A stretch of DNA of 36,832 nucleotides from assembly GCA_964476505.1 (NCBI GenBank), contig CAYZAW010000018.1, positions 1-36,832 on the forward strand. The letters run 5' to 3'. The DNA is from CAYZAW01 sp964476505 (GTDB lineage: Bacteria > Bacillota > Clostridia > Christensenellales > CAG-138). Shown here in pieces: positions 1-6,206 of this stretch. Each line of letters starts with the position of its first letter. The first letter of the stretch is position 1. Position numbers and translations under genes: made by a program. The notes under the pieces are model-generated. The model worked only from the letters and a program-made list of their open reading frames with translations. It had not been told where the DNA came from and ran no database searches.

Positions 1-1012
1 CGCCGGGAGAAAGCAGGTTGATGCCGTTGTCCGTGGCGATGGACCAGTTGTTGTGCTTGCCGGAGCCGTTGACGCCCGCAAAGGGCTTTTCGTGGAGCAG
101 GCAAACAAGGCCGTGCTTGTCGGCAACCTTTTGCATGATCTCCATGGTCAGCTGGTTGTGATCCGTGGCGATGTTGGTGCTGGTGTAGATCGGCGCCAGC
201 TCATGCTGTGCGGGCGCGACCTCGTTGTGCTCGGTTTTTGCGAGGATTCCAAGCTTCCAAAGCTCCTCGTTCAAGTCCTCCATAAACGCCGCCACACGGG
301 GCTTGATGGAACCGAAATAATGATCGTCCAGCTCCTGTCCCTTGGGGGGCTTTGCGCCAAACAGAGTGCGCCCGGTATAGATCAAGTCCTTTCGCTTGGC
401 GTACATGGCCTTGTCTATCAAAAAGTATTCCTGCTCCGGGCCAACAAACGAGCGAACAGCCTTTACAGAGTCGTTGCCTAACACCTTAAGCACGCGAAGC
501 GCCTGCCGGTTTAACGCCTCCATGGAGCGCAACAGCGGCGTTTTTTTATCCAGCGCCTCACCGCCGTAGGAGCAGAACGCCGTGGGGATGCAAAGCGTCT
601 TTCCCTTGATAAACGCGTACGATGTTGGGTCCCAAGCCGTATAGCCCCGCGCCTCAAACGTGGCGCGAAGGCCGCCGGAGGGGAAGGAACTTGCATCAGG
701 CTCGCCCTTGATTAGCTCCTTGCCCGAAAACTCCATGATGACTCCGCCGTCCGGCGAGGGCGAAATAAAGCTGTCGTGCTTTTCTGCTGTAATGCCCGTC
801 ATGGGCTGAAACCAATGGGTAAAATGGGTTGCGCCTAAGCTGACCGCCCAGTCACGCATGGCCAAGGCCACGCCGTCGGCAACGGTGGGGTTCAAGCGCT
901 TCCCTTCTTCAACGGTTTGCTGCAACGACCTGTAGATTTCCGCGGGTAACCGCGCTTTCATCGCTCTGTCGTCGAATACCATGCTTGCAAATAGTTCTGG
1001 AACGGTAGTCAT
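1..1012 (-). CDS. glnN: Glutamine synthetase type III (GSIII), N-terminal part, cut by the window edge
   Basis: This gene makes glutamine from glutamate, ammonia and ATP in the cytoplasm. About 337 N-terminal residues are visible, roughly half of the usual ~700, because the reading frame runs off the left edge without a stop. The translation contains segments typical of GSIII: ATHFTHWFQPMTG, GGLRATFEARGYTAWDP, FVGPEQEYFLID, KTEHNEVAPAQHELAPI and GVNGSGKHNNWS. The ATG at 1012 is preceded by GAAAGGA at good spacing. It is transcribed away from a second, type I glutamine synthetase, and its own leader carries an attenuator (separate entry). The family assignment is very secure; only the C-terminal half is unseen. 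Confidence 0.96.
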   Translation of the reverse strand, partial: MTTVPELFASMVFDDRAMKARLPAEIYRSLQQTVEEGKRLNPTVADGVALAMRDWAVSLGATHFTHWFQPMTGITAEKHDSFISPSPDGGVIMEFSGKELIKGEPDASSFPSGGLRATFEARGYTAWDPTSYAFIKGKTLCIPTAFCSYGGEALDKKTPLLRSMEALNRQALRVLKVLGNDSVKAVRSFVGPEQEYFLIDKAMYAKRKDLIYTGRTLFGAKPPKGQELDDHYFGSIKPRVAAFMEDLNEELWKLGILAKTEHNEVAPAQHELAPIYTSTNIATDHNQLTMEIMQKVADKHGLVCLLHEKPFAGVNGSGKHNNWSIATDNGINLLSPG

Positions 1013-1030
1013 AATGCGCATCCTTTCAAT

Positions 1031-1084
1031 AAAAATAAAGACGCCGACGCGGAAGAAAACCTCTTCCAAGACGTCGGTGTCTTG
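1031..1084 (-). promoter_or_regulatory. glnN leader attenuator with ANTAR-type hexaloop hairpin
   Basis: On the minus strand the leader starts with a perfect 6-bp hairpin, CAAGAC/GTCTTG (1067-1084), closing a six-base loop ACCGAC (1073-1078). The loop has A at position 1 and G at position 4, the signature of RNA hairpins bound by ANTAR proteins. A second hairpin, GGAAG/CTTCC with a 7-base loop, follows at once (1051-1067). Alternatively, AAGACACCGACG (1072-1083) pairs with CGTCGGCGTCTT (1038-1049) in a 12-bp stem with one A/C mismatch, directly before the T tract 1031-1039, which is an intrinsic terminator. Its 5' arm is the same stretch as the left arm and loop of the hexaloop hairpin, so the two folds exclude each other. 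The second hairpin lacks the canonical hexaloop. Confidence 0.75.
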
Positions 1085-1095
1085 TAATGGGATGT

Positions 1096-1124
1096 AGTAT
1101 AGGCGCGGCGTTTTGAAAAGTCAA
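1096..1124 (-). promoter_or_regulatory. Promoter of glnN
   Basis: On the minus strand TTGACT (1119-1124) is followed after exactly 17 bases by TATACT (1096-1101), a near-consensus housekeeping sigma promoter. The predicted start lies near 1089, giving a leader of about 77 bases before the glnN ATG. Confidence 0.85.
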
Positions 1125-1153
1125 GAAAAATTTTTTGATACGATTTTGAACGA

Positions 1154-1182
1154 TTGACAGGGCGAAAAGGTTGTAGTAAGGT
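1154..1182 (+). promoter_or_regulatory. Possible promoter of the type I glutamine synthetase gene
   Basis: A perfect -35 TTGACA (1154-1159) is followed after 17 bases by TAAGGT (1177-1182), a poor -10. The weak -10 suggests an activated promoter, or that the true -10 lies elsewhere. A start near 1189 would place the whole hairpin-rich leader (1191-1260) in the transcript. Confidence 0.4.
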
Positions 1183-1190
1183 AACTCGCA

Positions 1191-1230
1191 TGAACGGGAA
1201 TGTTCAAGGCGACCAAGAATGTGCCTTTTT
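1191..1230 (+). promoter_or_regulatory. Leader hairpins and probable terminator before the type I glutamine synthetase
   Basis: A hairpin TGAAC/GTTCA (1191-1206) with a six-base loop GGGAAT is followed by AAGGC..AC / GT..GCCTT (1206-1227) and a T run to 1230, which resembles a weak intrinsic terminator. GTTCA (1202-1206) can instead pair with TGAAC at 1235-1239, so alternative folds exist. A further T-rich stretch lies at 1247-1259. The first loop is six bases but lacks the A1/G4 signature of ANTAR targets. Attenuation here is an inference from position and from the neighbouring ANTAR gene. Confidence 0.45.
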
Positions 1231-1310
1231 ATGATGAACGTTCTCATTTTTCATTTTTTCAATTCAAGTGCACGGAAACGCAGGGAGGCAGCCCGAAAGG
1301 AAGGTAATCT

Positions 1311-2522
1311 ATGAAGTATTCTACTGATGAGGTTATGCAGTATGTACAGGAGGAGGACGTAAGGTTTATCCGCCTTGCCTTTGTAGATGTGTTCGGCAGG
1401 CAAAAGAATATCGCCATCGTGCCGCAGGAGCTAAAGCGCGCCTTTGACAGCGGCATTGCCTTCGATGCTTCCGCCATCGCCGGCTTTGGCGGGGAGGTGC
1501 GCTCCGATTTATTTTTGCGCCCGGACCCGTCCACGCTTGCAAGGCTGCCCTGGCGGCCGGAAAACGGACGTGTGGTGCGGATGTTTTGCGATATTACCCA
1601 TCCGGACGGCAGTGCGTTTGCGGCGGATACCCGGGGCATATTGAAAAGAGCGGTGGCGCAGGCAGCAAGCGCTGGGTATGCATTTTCCTTTGGCGCGGAA
1701 ATGGAATTCTATCTTTTCAAAACAGACGAAAACGGTAAAAGAACACAGGAACCCTATGATGAGGCGGGCTATATGGATATTGCGCCGGAGGACAGGGGAG
1801 AGAACGTGCGGCGGGAGATCTGCCTCACATTAGAGCAGATGGGCATTCAGCCGGAAAGCTCTCATCATGAAGAGGGACATGGGCAAAATGAGATTGATTT
1901 TCGTTTTTCCGCCCCGCTGACAGCGGCGGATAACGCGGTCACCTTCCGCTCGGTCGTGCAGGCGATCGCCGTGCATAACGGGCTGTATGCGGACTTTTCG
2001 CCAAAACCGCTGAACGACCAGCCCGGCAGCGGCATGCATATCAACATATCGGTCAAGAAGGACGGGAAAGCAGATTGCCTGCCATACCTGATCTCCGGCA
2101 TATTGGAGCAGGTGTACGACATGACGGTGTTTTTGAATCCCTTAAAAAACTCCTTTGACAGGCTTGGCGCCAATAAAGCGCCGGGATACATTACGTGGTC
2201 CTCCGAAAACCGCTCCCAATTGATCAGAATCCCAGCGGCAGAGGGCGAATACAGGCGGGTGGAGCTGCGTTCCGCAGATGTTGCCTGTAACCCGTATCTG
2301 GCATTTTCGCTGCTGTTACAGGCAGGAATGAACGGCATCGAGCAAAAGCTTACTGTGCCGGACAGTGCGGATTTCAATTTGTATACCGCTCCTGCCGATG
2401 TACTGCGGCGATACCGGCGGCTTCCGCAAACGCTGGAGGAGGCCATGCAGGCGGCGGCAAAAAGCGCGTTTATTAAGGCGCAGCTGCCAAACAGCGTGAT
2501 TCGTGCTTATTGCGAGCGATAA
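1311..2522 (+). CDS. glnA: Glutamine synthetase type I, short C-terminus
   Basis: Type I glutamine synthetase family, ATP-dependent amidation of glutamate. The N-terminal beta-grasp part (VRFIRLAFVDVFGRQKNIAI) and the catalytic barrel are clear: GAEMEFYLF, HHEEGHGQNEIDF, GSGMHINISV, the ATP/phosphate-site segment ENRSQLIRIP and RRVELRSADVACNPYLAFS carry the usual metal and substrate ligands. At 403 residues it is about 40 shorter than typical GlnA, and it ends soon after the LPQTLEEAMQA segment, so the usual C-terminal helices are missing. No adenylylation tyrosine region is seen. The ATG follows AAAGGAAGG. The ANTAR gene starts 35 bases downstream and is probably cotranscribed. It could be a GS-like ligase for another amine, but the conserved active site favours glutamine synthetase. 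Confidence 0.9.
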   Translation: MKYSTDEVMQYVQEEDVRFIRLAFVDVFGRQKNIAIVPQELKRAFDSGIAFDASAIAGFGGEVRSDLFLRPDPSTLARLPWRPENGRVVRMFCDITHPDGSAFAADTRGILKRAVAQAASAGYAFSFGAEMEFYLFKTDENGKRTQEPYDEAGYMDIAPEDRGENVRREICLTLEQMGIQPESSHHEEGHGQNEIDFRFSAPLTAADNAVTFRSVVQAIAVHNGLYADFSPKPLNDQPGSGMHINISVKKDGKADCLPYLISGILEQVYDMTVFLNPLKNSFDRLGANKAPGYITWSSENRSQLIRIPAAEGEYRRVELRSADVACNPYLAFSLLLQAGMNGIEQKLTVPDSADFNLYTAPADVLRRYRRLPQTLEEAMQAAAKSAFIKAQLPNSVIRAYCER

Positions 2523-2557
2523 GCACGCTTATAGTATCGGGAAGGGAGTGAAGCAAA

Positions 2558-3142
2558 ATGGTGTTTCAGGAACGCACATACAGCGTTCTTGTGGTGTCAG
2601 CGGCAGAAAAATTCAATGCCGCCACCGTTACGCTGCTCCCTGTAACGGATTACTACCCGGTCACGCTGGTAAACAGCGTAGGTGCGGCGCAGCGGGCGCT
2701 TCTGGGGCAAAGCTACGATATCGTGATCATCAACGCGCCGCTGCCGGATGATTTTGGCATGCGCCTTGCCATAGACGTTTGCTGCGGCAGCAGCGCGGGG
2801 GTGCTGCTTCTGGTAAAAGCCGAGGTATATCATGATATCGATTCCAAGGTGGTGGAATACGGCGTTGTAACGCTGTCAAAACCCACGTCTCTTTCGCTGG
2901 TATCGCAAACGGTAAGAGGCCTTTGCGCCACACGGGAACGTTTACGGCGAATGGAGGAAAAGCAGAAGACCGTGGAGGAAAAGATAGAGGAGCTACGTTT
3001 GGTGAACCGCGCAAAATGGCTTTTAATAGAGTGCCTGCGCATGACGGAGGCGGACGCGCACCGCTACATCGAAAAGCAGGCTATGGACTTGCGCACATCC
3101 AAACGGGAGGTTGCCGAGGGCATCATCAAAACCTATCAGTAA
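2558..3142 (+). CDS. ANTAR-domain antiterminator with degenerate receiver domain
   Basis: Predicted RNA-binding transcription antiterminator of 194 residues. Residues 8-120 form a receiver-like domain, but the phospho-acceptor aspartate is replaced by Asn59 (YDIVIINAPLP) and the N-terminal acidic pair is replaced by SAAE. The receiver lysine of the KP motif survives at 108. A helical linker (about 124-145) leads to the ANTAR three-helix bundle (about 138-193: NRAKWLLIECLRMTEADAHRYIEKQAMD...). With no acceptor Asp it is probably not controlled by phosphorylation, but by ligand or partner binding. It follows a glutamine synthetase gene, and the divergent glnN leader holds a candidate target hairpin, so the inferred role is nitrogen-responsive antitermination. 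A GGGAG ribosome binding site precedes the ATG. Confidence 0.9.
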   Translation: MVFQERTYSVLVVSAAEKFNAATVTLLPVTDYYPVTLVNSVGAAQRALLGQSYDIVIINAPLPDDFGMRLAIDVCCGSSAGVLLLVKAEVYHDIDSKVVEYGVVTLSKPTSLSLVSQTVRGLCATRERLRRMEEKQKTVEEKIEELRLVNRAKWLLIECLRMTEADAHRYIEKQAMDLRTSKREVAEGIIKTYQ

Positions 3143-3178
3143 TGCGGTAAAAAGACGGGTAGTATATAGAGATTTCGA

Positions 3179-3207
3179 TTGACAAAACAGGCGCTGTATT
3201 GTATCAT
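3179..3207 (+). promoter_or_regulatory. Promoter of pyrG
   Basis: Consensus TTGACA (3179-3184), a 17-base spacer, then TATCAT (3202-3207). The predicted start lies near 3213-3215, giving a leader of about 73 bases that contains the terminator at 3221-3266. Confidence 0.85.
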
Positions 3208-3220
3208 AACGCGGTTGAAC

Positions 3221-3266
3221 AAAGGCGTTCATCTGGGTTCGTGTCCCCGGATGGGCGCTTTTTTAT
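3221..3266 (+). terminator. Leader terminator (attenuator) upstream of pyrG
   Basis: The arms 3221-3237 and 3246-3262 form a continuous 17-bp stem including G-U pairs, with an 8-base loop, and run into six T at 3259-3264. It sits between a strong promoter and the pyrG ribosome binding site, so it must be read through for expression. pyrG of Bacillus subtilis is known to be attenuated by a leader terminator that responds to CTP through reiterative G addition at the start site. No run of three G is obvious at the start here, so the mechanism may differ. It could also end transcripts coming from the ANTAR gene. Confidence 0.8.
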
Positions 3267-3286
3267 TTTAAACAGGAGGGATCGCT

Positions 3287-4891
3287 ATGGCTAAGTTCAT
3301 TTTCGTAACAGGCGGTGTGGTGTCCGGGTTGGGAAAAGGCATTACAGCAGCATCGCTGGGGCGGCTGTTAAAGGCGCGCGGCCTCAAGGTGGCGGCGCAA
3401 AAGTTGGACCCTTATATCAATGTAGACCCCGGCACCATGAGCCCATACCAGCACGGCGAGGTGTATGTAACCGAGGACGGCTCGGAAACCGACTTGGACT
3501 TAGGGCATTATGAGCGGTTCATCGACGAAGACCTAAATAGGTTTTCCAACCTGACATCCGGCAAGGTATACTGGAACGTACTCAACAAGGAGCGACAGGG
3601 CGAATACTTGGGGGAGACCGTACAGGTGATACCCCACATTACAAACGAAATCAAGACGTTCATTTACGGGCTTTCGGAAAAGACTGGGGCGGACGTGGTC
3701 ATTACAGAGGTGGGCGGCACCACGGGAGACATCGAAAGTCAGCCGTTTTTAGAGGCCATCCGGCAGGTAGCGCTGGAGGTTGGGCACGCCAATGCGTTCT
3801 TTATCCACGTAACGCTGGTGCCGTACCTGCACGGCTCCGAGGAGCATAAATCCAAGCCCACCCAGCATTCCGTGAAGGAGCTGCAGGGCATGGGCATTAC
3901 GCCGAATATGATCGTACTGCGGTGCGACGAGCCACTGGAGCCCGCCATATTCAAAAAGATCGCATTGTTTTGCAACGTAAAGCCGGATTGCGTGATAGAG
4001 AACCTAACGATTCCCGTACTGTACGAAGCGCCGTTGATGCTGGAAAAGCAGAACTTTTCCGGCGTGGTGTGCCGGGAGCTGCAAATTGATGCACCTGCTC
4101 CCAACCTTTTGGAGTGGAGCGACATGGTAGCGCGTATCCACGCCAGAAAAGAGAACGTAACGATTGCGCTTGTGGGTAAGTATGTACAACTGCACGATGC
4201 GTATTTGTCCGTGGCAGAGGCGTTGCGGCATGCCGGGTATGAGGTGGGGGCACATGTGAAGATACACTGGGTGGATAGCGAAACTGTTACACAGGAGAAT
4301 GCCGCGGAGGTGTTTTCCGGCTGTGACGGTATGATCGTACCCGGCGGGTTCGGCAGCCGCGGAATTGAGGGGATGATCACAGCCGCCGCCTATGCCCGTA
4401 CACATCAACTGCCGTATTTGGGCATTTGCCTTGGTATGCAGATCGCAGTCATTGAATTTGCACGGCATGTATGCGGCGTAACAGATGCGGACTCCGGGGA
4501 GTTCTCACCGGATTGCATAAACAAGGTGATCGACTTTATGCCGGATCAGCGGGAGGATATGGATAAAGGCGGTACCATGCGCTTAGGGGCATACCCCTGC
4601 CAAGCGGCAGCAGGCTCGCTTTTAGAGCGCTGTTACAAAACATCCCTCATTAGCGAGCGGCACCGGCACAGGTATGAATTCAACAATGATTACCGGCAGG
4701 TCATGACGGAGCATGGGTTAGTTATCGGCGGCCTATCGCCGGACGGCAGAATCGTGGAAACCATTGAGCTTCCACAGCATCCCTTTTACATCGGCGTGCA
4801 GTATCATCCGGAATTCAAGAGCCGTCCCAACCGTGCGCACCCGCTGTTTACCGGGTTGCTCCGCGCCGCCATTGAGAACGCAAAGAGATAA
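3287..4891 (+). CDS. pyrG: CTP synthase
   Basis: This enzyme makes CTP from UTP, ATP and glutamine in de novo pyrimidine nucleotide synthesis. It has full family length (534 residues). The N-terminal amidoligase domain begins FVTGGVVSGLGKGITAASLGRLLKARG and contains EDGSETDLDLGHYERF and VEVGGTTGDIES-like segments (VITEVGGTTGDIESQPF). The C-terminal class I glutamine amidotransferase domain has the nucleophile cysteine in YLGICLGMQ and the His/Glu pair in QYHPEFKSRP. The ATG at 3287 follows ACAGGAGGG. It is a single-gene unit with its own promoter, a leader terminator and a downstream terminator at 4944-4970. Confidence 0.98.
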   Translation: MAKFIFVTGGVVSGLGKGITAASLGRLLKARGLKVAAQKLDPYINVDPGTMSPYQHGEVYVTEDGSETDLDLGHYERFIDEDLNRFSNLTSGKVYWNVLNKERQGEYLGETVQVIPHITNEIKTFIYGLSEKTGADVVITEVGGTTGDIESQPFLEAIRQVALEVGHANAFFIHVTLVPYLHGSEEHKSKPTQHSVKELQGMGITPNMIVLRCDEPLEPAIFKKIALFCNVKPDCVIENLTIPVLYEAPLMLEKQNFSGVVCRELQIDAPAPNLLEWSDMVARIHARKENVTIALVGKYVQLHDAYLSVAEALRHAGYEVGAHVKIHWVDSETVTQENAAEVFSGCDGMIVPGGFGSRGIEGMITAAAYARTHQLPYLGICLGMQIAVIEFARHVCGVTDADSGEFSPDCINKVIDFMPDQREDMDKGGTMRLGAYPCQAAAGSLLERCYKTSLISERHRHRYEFNNDYRQVMTEHGLVIGGLSPDGRIVETIELPQHPFYIGVQYHPEFKSRPNRAHPLFTGLLRAAIENAKR

Positions 4892-4943
4892 ACGATCTGT
4901 ATTTAAAGAATTCATGGTTTGTGGAGAATAGAACCGTTATGCA

Positions 4944-4970
4944 TAGGGAGCAGTGATGCTCCCTACTTTT
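4944..4970 (+). terminator. Terminator after pyrG
   Basis: TAGGGAGCA (4944-4952) and TGCTCCCTA (4957-4965) form a perfect 9-bp stem with a 4-base loop, followed by CTTTTGC. Outer arms AGAATAG (4925-4931) and CTATTCT (4972-4978) can extend the structure. Confidence 0.8.
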
Positions 4971-5002
4971 GCTATTCTTCTGCATCATTTCGCTGTGAGA
5001 TA

Positions 5003-5011
5003 TGCTATAAT
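5003..5011 (+). promoter_or_regulatory. Extended -10 promoter for the His-rich protein / cooT pair
   Basis: TGCTATAAT at 5003-5011 is a perfect -10 with the extended TGn element. No good -35 is visible 17 bases upstream, which is usual for extended -10 promoters. The start would be near 5018, about 20 bases before the ATG at 5039. Confidence 0.65.
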
Positions 5012-5038
5012 TTAAGAAAAGCATCAGGAGGAGAGCCC

Positions 5039-5275
5039 ATGCATAACGGCGCAGAACATTCCCATACACATGTATCCGATCCGGAAGAAAACAAGGCGCT
5101 TTTAGCGTATATGCTCGATCACAATGCGCACCATGCGGAAGAGCTGCATACGCTTGCCCACGGCTGTGAAACGGTCAATGCGCAGGCGGCAGCGCTGCTG
5201 CACGAGGCAGTGGCGGAGTTGACCGCCAGCAACGAAAAAATCAAAAAAGCGCTCCAACTGCTTACAAAGGAGTAA
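5039..5275 (+). CDS. Small His-rich protein of unknown family, upstream of cooT
   Basis: I do not recognise the family. The protein has 78 residues with an unusual N-terminus rich in histidine (MHNGAEHSHTHVSDPEE, then HNAHHAEELHTLAHGCE). A helical, probably coiled-coil C-terminal half follows (AQAAALLHEAVAELTASNEKIKKALQLL). The His-rich head and the CooT gene that starts 3 bases after its stop suggest metal (nickel) binding or delivery, which is an inference. The ATG at 5039 was chosen because it follows AGGAGG at 7-base spacing; the frame extends further upstream, but that extension has no ribosome binding site and lies upstream of the promoter. Confidence 0.8.
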   Translation: MHNGAEHSHTHVSDPEENKALLAYMLDHNAHHAEELHTLAHGCETVNAQAAALLHEAVAELTASNEKIKKALQLLTKE

Positions 5276-5278
5276 ACC

Positions 5279-5467
5279 ATGTGCCTTTCCACTATCTATG
5301 CAGACGCTTTGCCGGAGCCCGTTGGTACAAATATCTGCCGCATCCATGTGGAAAACGGCTGCATCGTTGCCGTTGATATCATGGGGCGGGAGATCAGGCT
5401 TGAAGGGGTCATCGAGGAAGTTGACCTTCTGGAAAACATTGTACGCGTACGGCAAATCGCCTGCTAG
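5279..5467 (+). CDS. cooT: CooT family nickel-binding accessory protein
   Basis: The 62-residue protein begins MCLSTIYAD, with the conserved Cys2 that defines the CooT family. The rest matches the small beta-barrel pattern of that family (ENGCIVAVDIMGREIRLEGVIEEVDLLENIVRVRQI). Characterised CooT proteins bind Ni(II) as a dimer through Cys2 and assist maturation of nickel carbon monoxide dehydrogenase. No CODH catalytic gene is in this window, but a CooC ATPase lies about 7.3 kb away at 12801-13562. The gene is almost contiguous with the His-rich gene, so the two are probably cotranscribed. The last residue is also Cys. Confidence 0.85.
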   Translation: MCLSTIYADALPEPVGTNICRIHVENGCIVAVDIMGREIRLEGVIEEVDLLENIVRVRQIAC

Positions 5468-5528
5468 TATTACTGCTTCTCTATATTATTGTGCTTTCAA
5501 CCAGACCCGGCAAAGGGGGTAACGTGAA

Positions 5529-6206
5529 TTGCGCATACTGGTCGTGGAGGATTCACGCGATCTTAACCGCGTGATCGTAAAAACCTTGGCAAGCGAGGGT
5601 TACGCTGTAGACGGCTGTTTTGACGGTGAGGAAGCGCTAACGTTTCTTGTCGGCCAACAGTACGACTGCATTATTGTGGATGTTATGATGCCCAAGCTCG
5701 ACGGGTTTTCGCTGGTGAAGCGGCTGCGTGCGGAGGGGAATGCTACGCCCGTGCTGTTTTTAACCGCACGCGACAGCGTTGAAGACAAGGTAAAGGGGCT
5801 GGACATGGGCGGGGATTACTATCTGGTGAAGCCGTTTCATTACGACGAGCTGCTTGCCTGCGTACGCGCGATCACCAGAAAGTACACGGATAACCGCACC
5901 AATGTGTATACGCTTGCAGATCTGTCTATAGATACGGCGGCGCATACCGTTACGCGGGCGGGGCGCGACATTCGCCTTTCTGCGAAGGAGTTTGCACTGC
6001 TGGAGTATCTCATTTGCAATAAAGGCGCGGTTCTTTCGCGTGAAACGATAGAAAACCACATCTGGAATTACGATTATGAGGGCGGCACGAACGTGGTAGA
6101 CGTTTACATCAGCTACCTAAGAAAAAAGATAGACGACGGTTTTGATAAAAAGCTTATTCAAACCGTTTGGGGGCGCGGATGGACGATCAGCGAGGCAGAA
6201 AAATGA
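5529..6206 (+). CDS. OmpR/PhoB-family response regulator
   Basis: DNA-binding response regulator of 225 residues. The receiver domain (1-115) has acidic residues ED in VVEDSRD, the phospho-acceptor Asp51 (CIIVDVMMP), the Thr of FLTARD and the lysine of LVKPF. The winged-helix domain (about 125-222) shows RLSAKEFALLEYLICNKGAVLSRETI and NVVDVYISYLRKKID...TVWGRGW. The start is TTG at 5529, supported by AAAGGGGG nine bases upstream and by the canonical MRILVVEDS beginning. The stop overlaps the kinase start by ATGA, so the pair is translationally coupled. Confidence 0.95.
   Translation: MRILVVEDSRDLNRVIVKTLASEGYAVDGCFDGEEALTFLVGQQYDCIIVDVMMPKLDGFSLVKRLRAEGNATPVLFLTARDSVEDKVKGLDMGGDYYLVKPFHYDELLACVRAITRKYTDNRTNVYTLADLSIDTAAHTVTRAGRDIRLSAKEFALLEYLICNKGAVLSRETIENHIWNYDYEGGTNVVDVYISYLRKKIDDGFDKKLIQTVWGRGWTISEAEK

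Noticed and set aside
1013..1310. Glutamine riboswitch or GlnR/TnrA box between the two glutamine synthetases
   Set aside because: I could not find a TGTNA-N7-TNACA box or a recognisable glutamine riboswitch core. The visible structure is better explained by ANTAR-type attenuation.
3739..4380. A 213-codon open frame on the minus strand
   Set aside because: It is antisense to pyrG and has no ribosome binding site or recognisable protein features.
4919..5038. N-terminal extension of the His-rich protein from 4919
   Set aside because: The extension covers the pyrG terminator and the extended -10 promoter, and has no ribosome binding site; the ATG at 5039 has AGGAGG.
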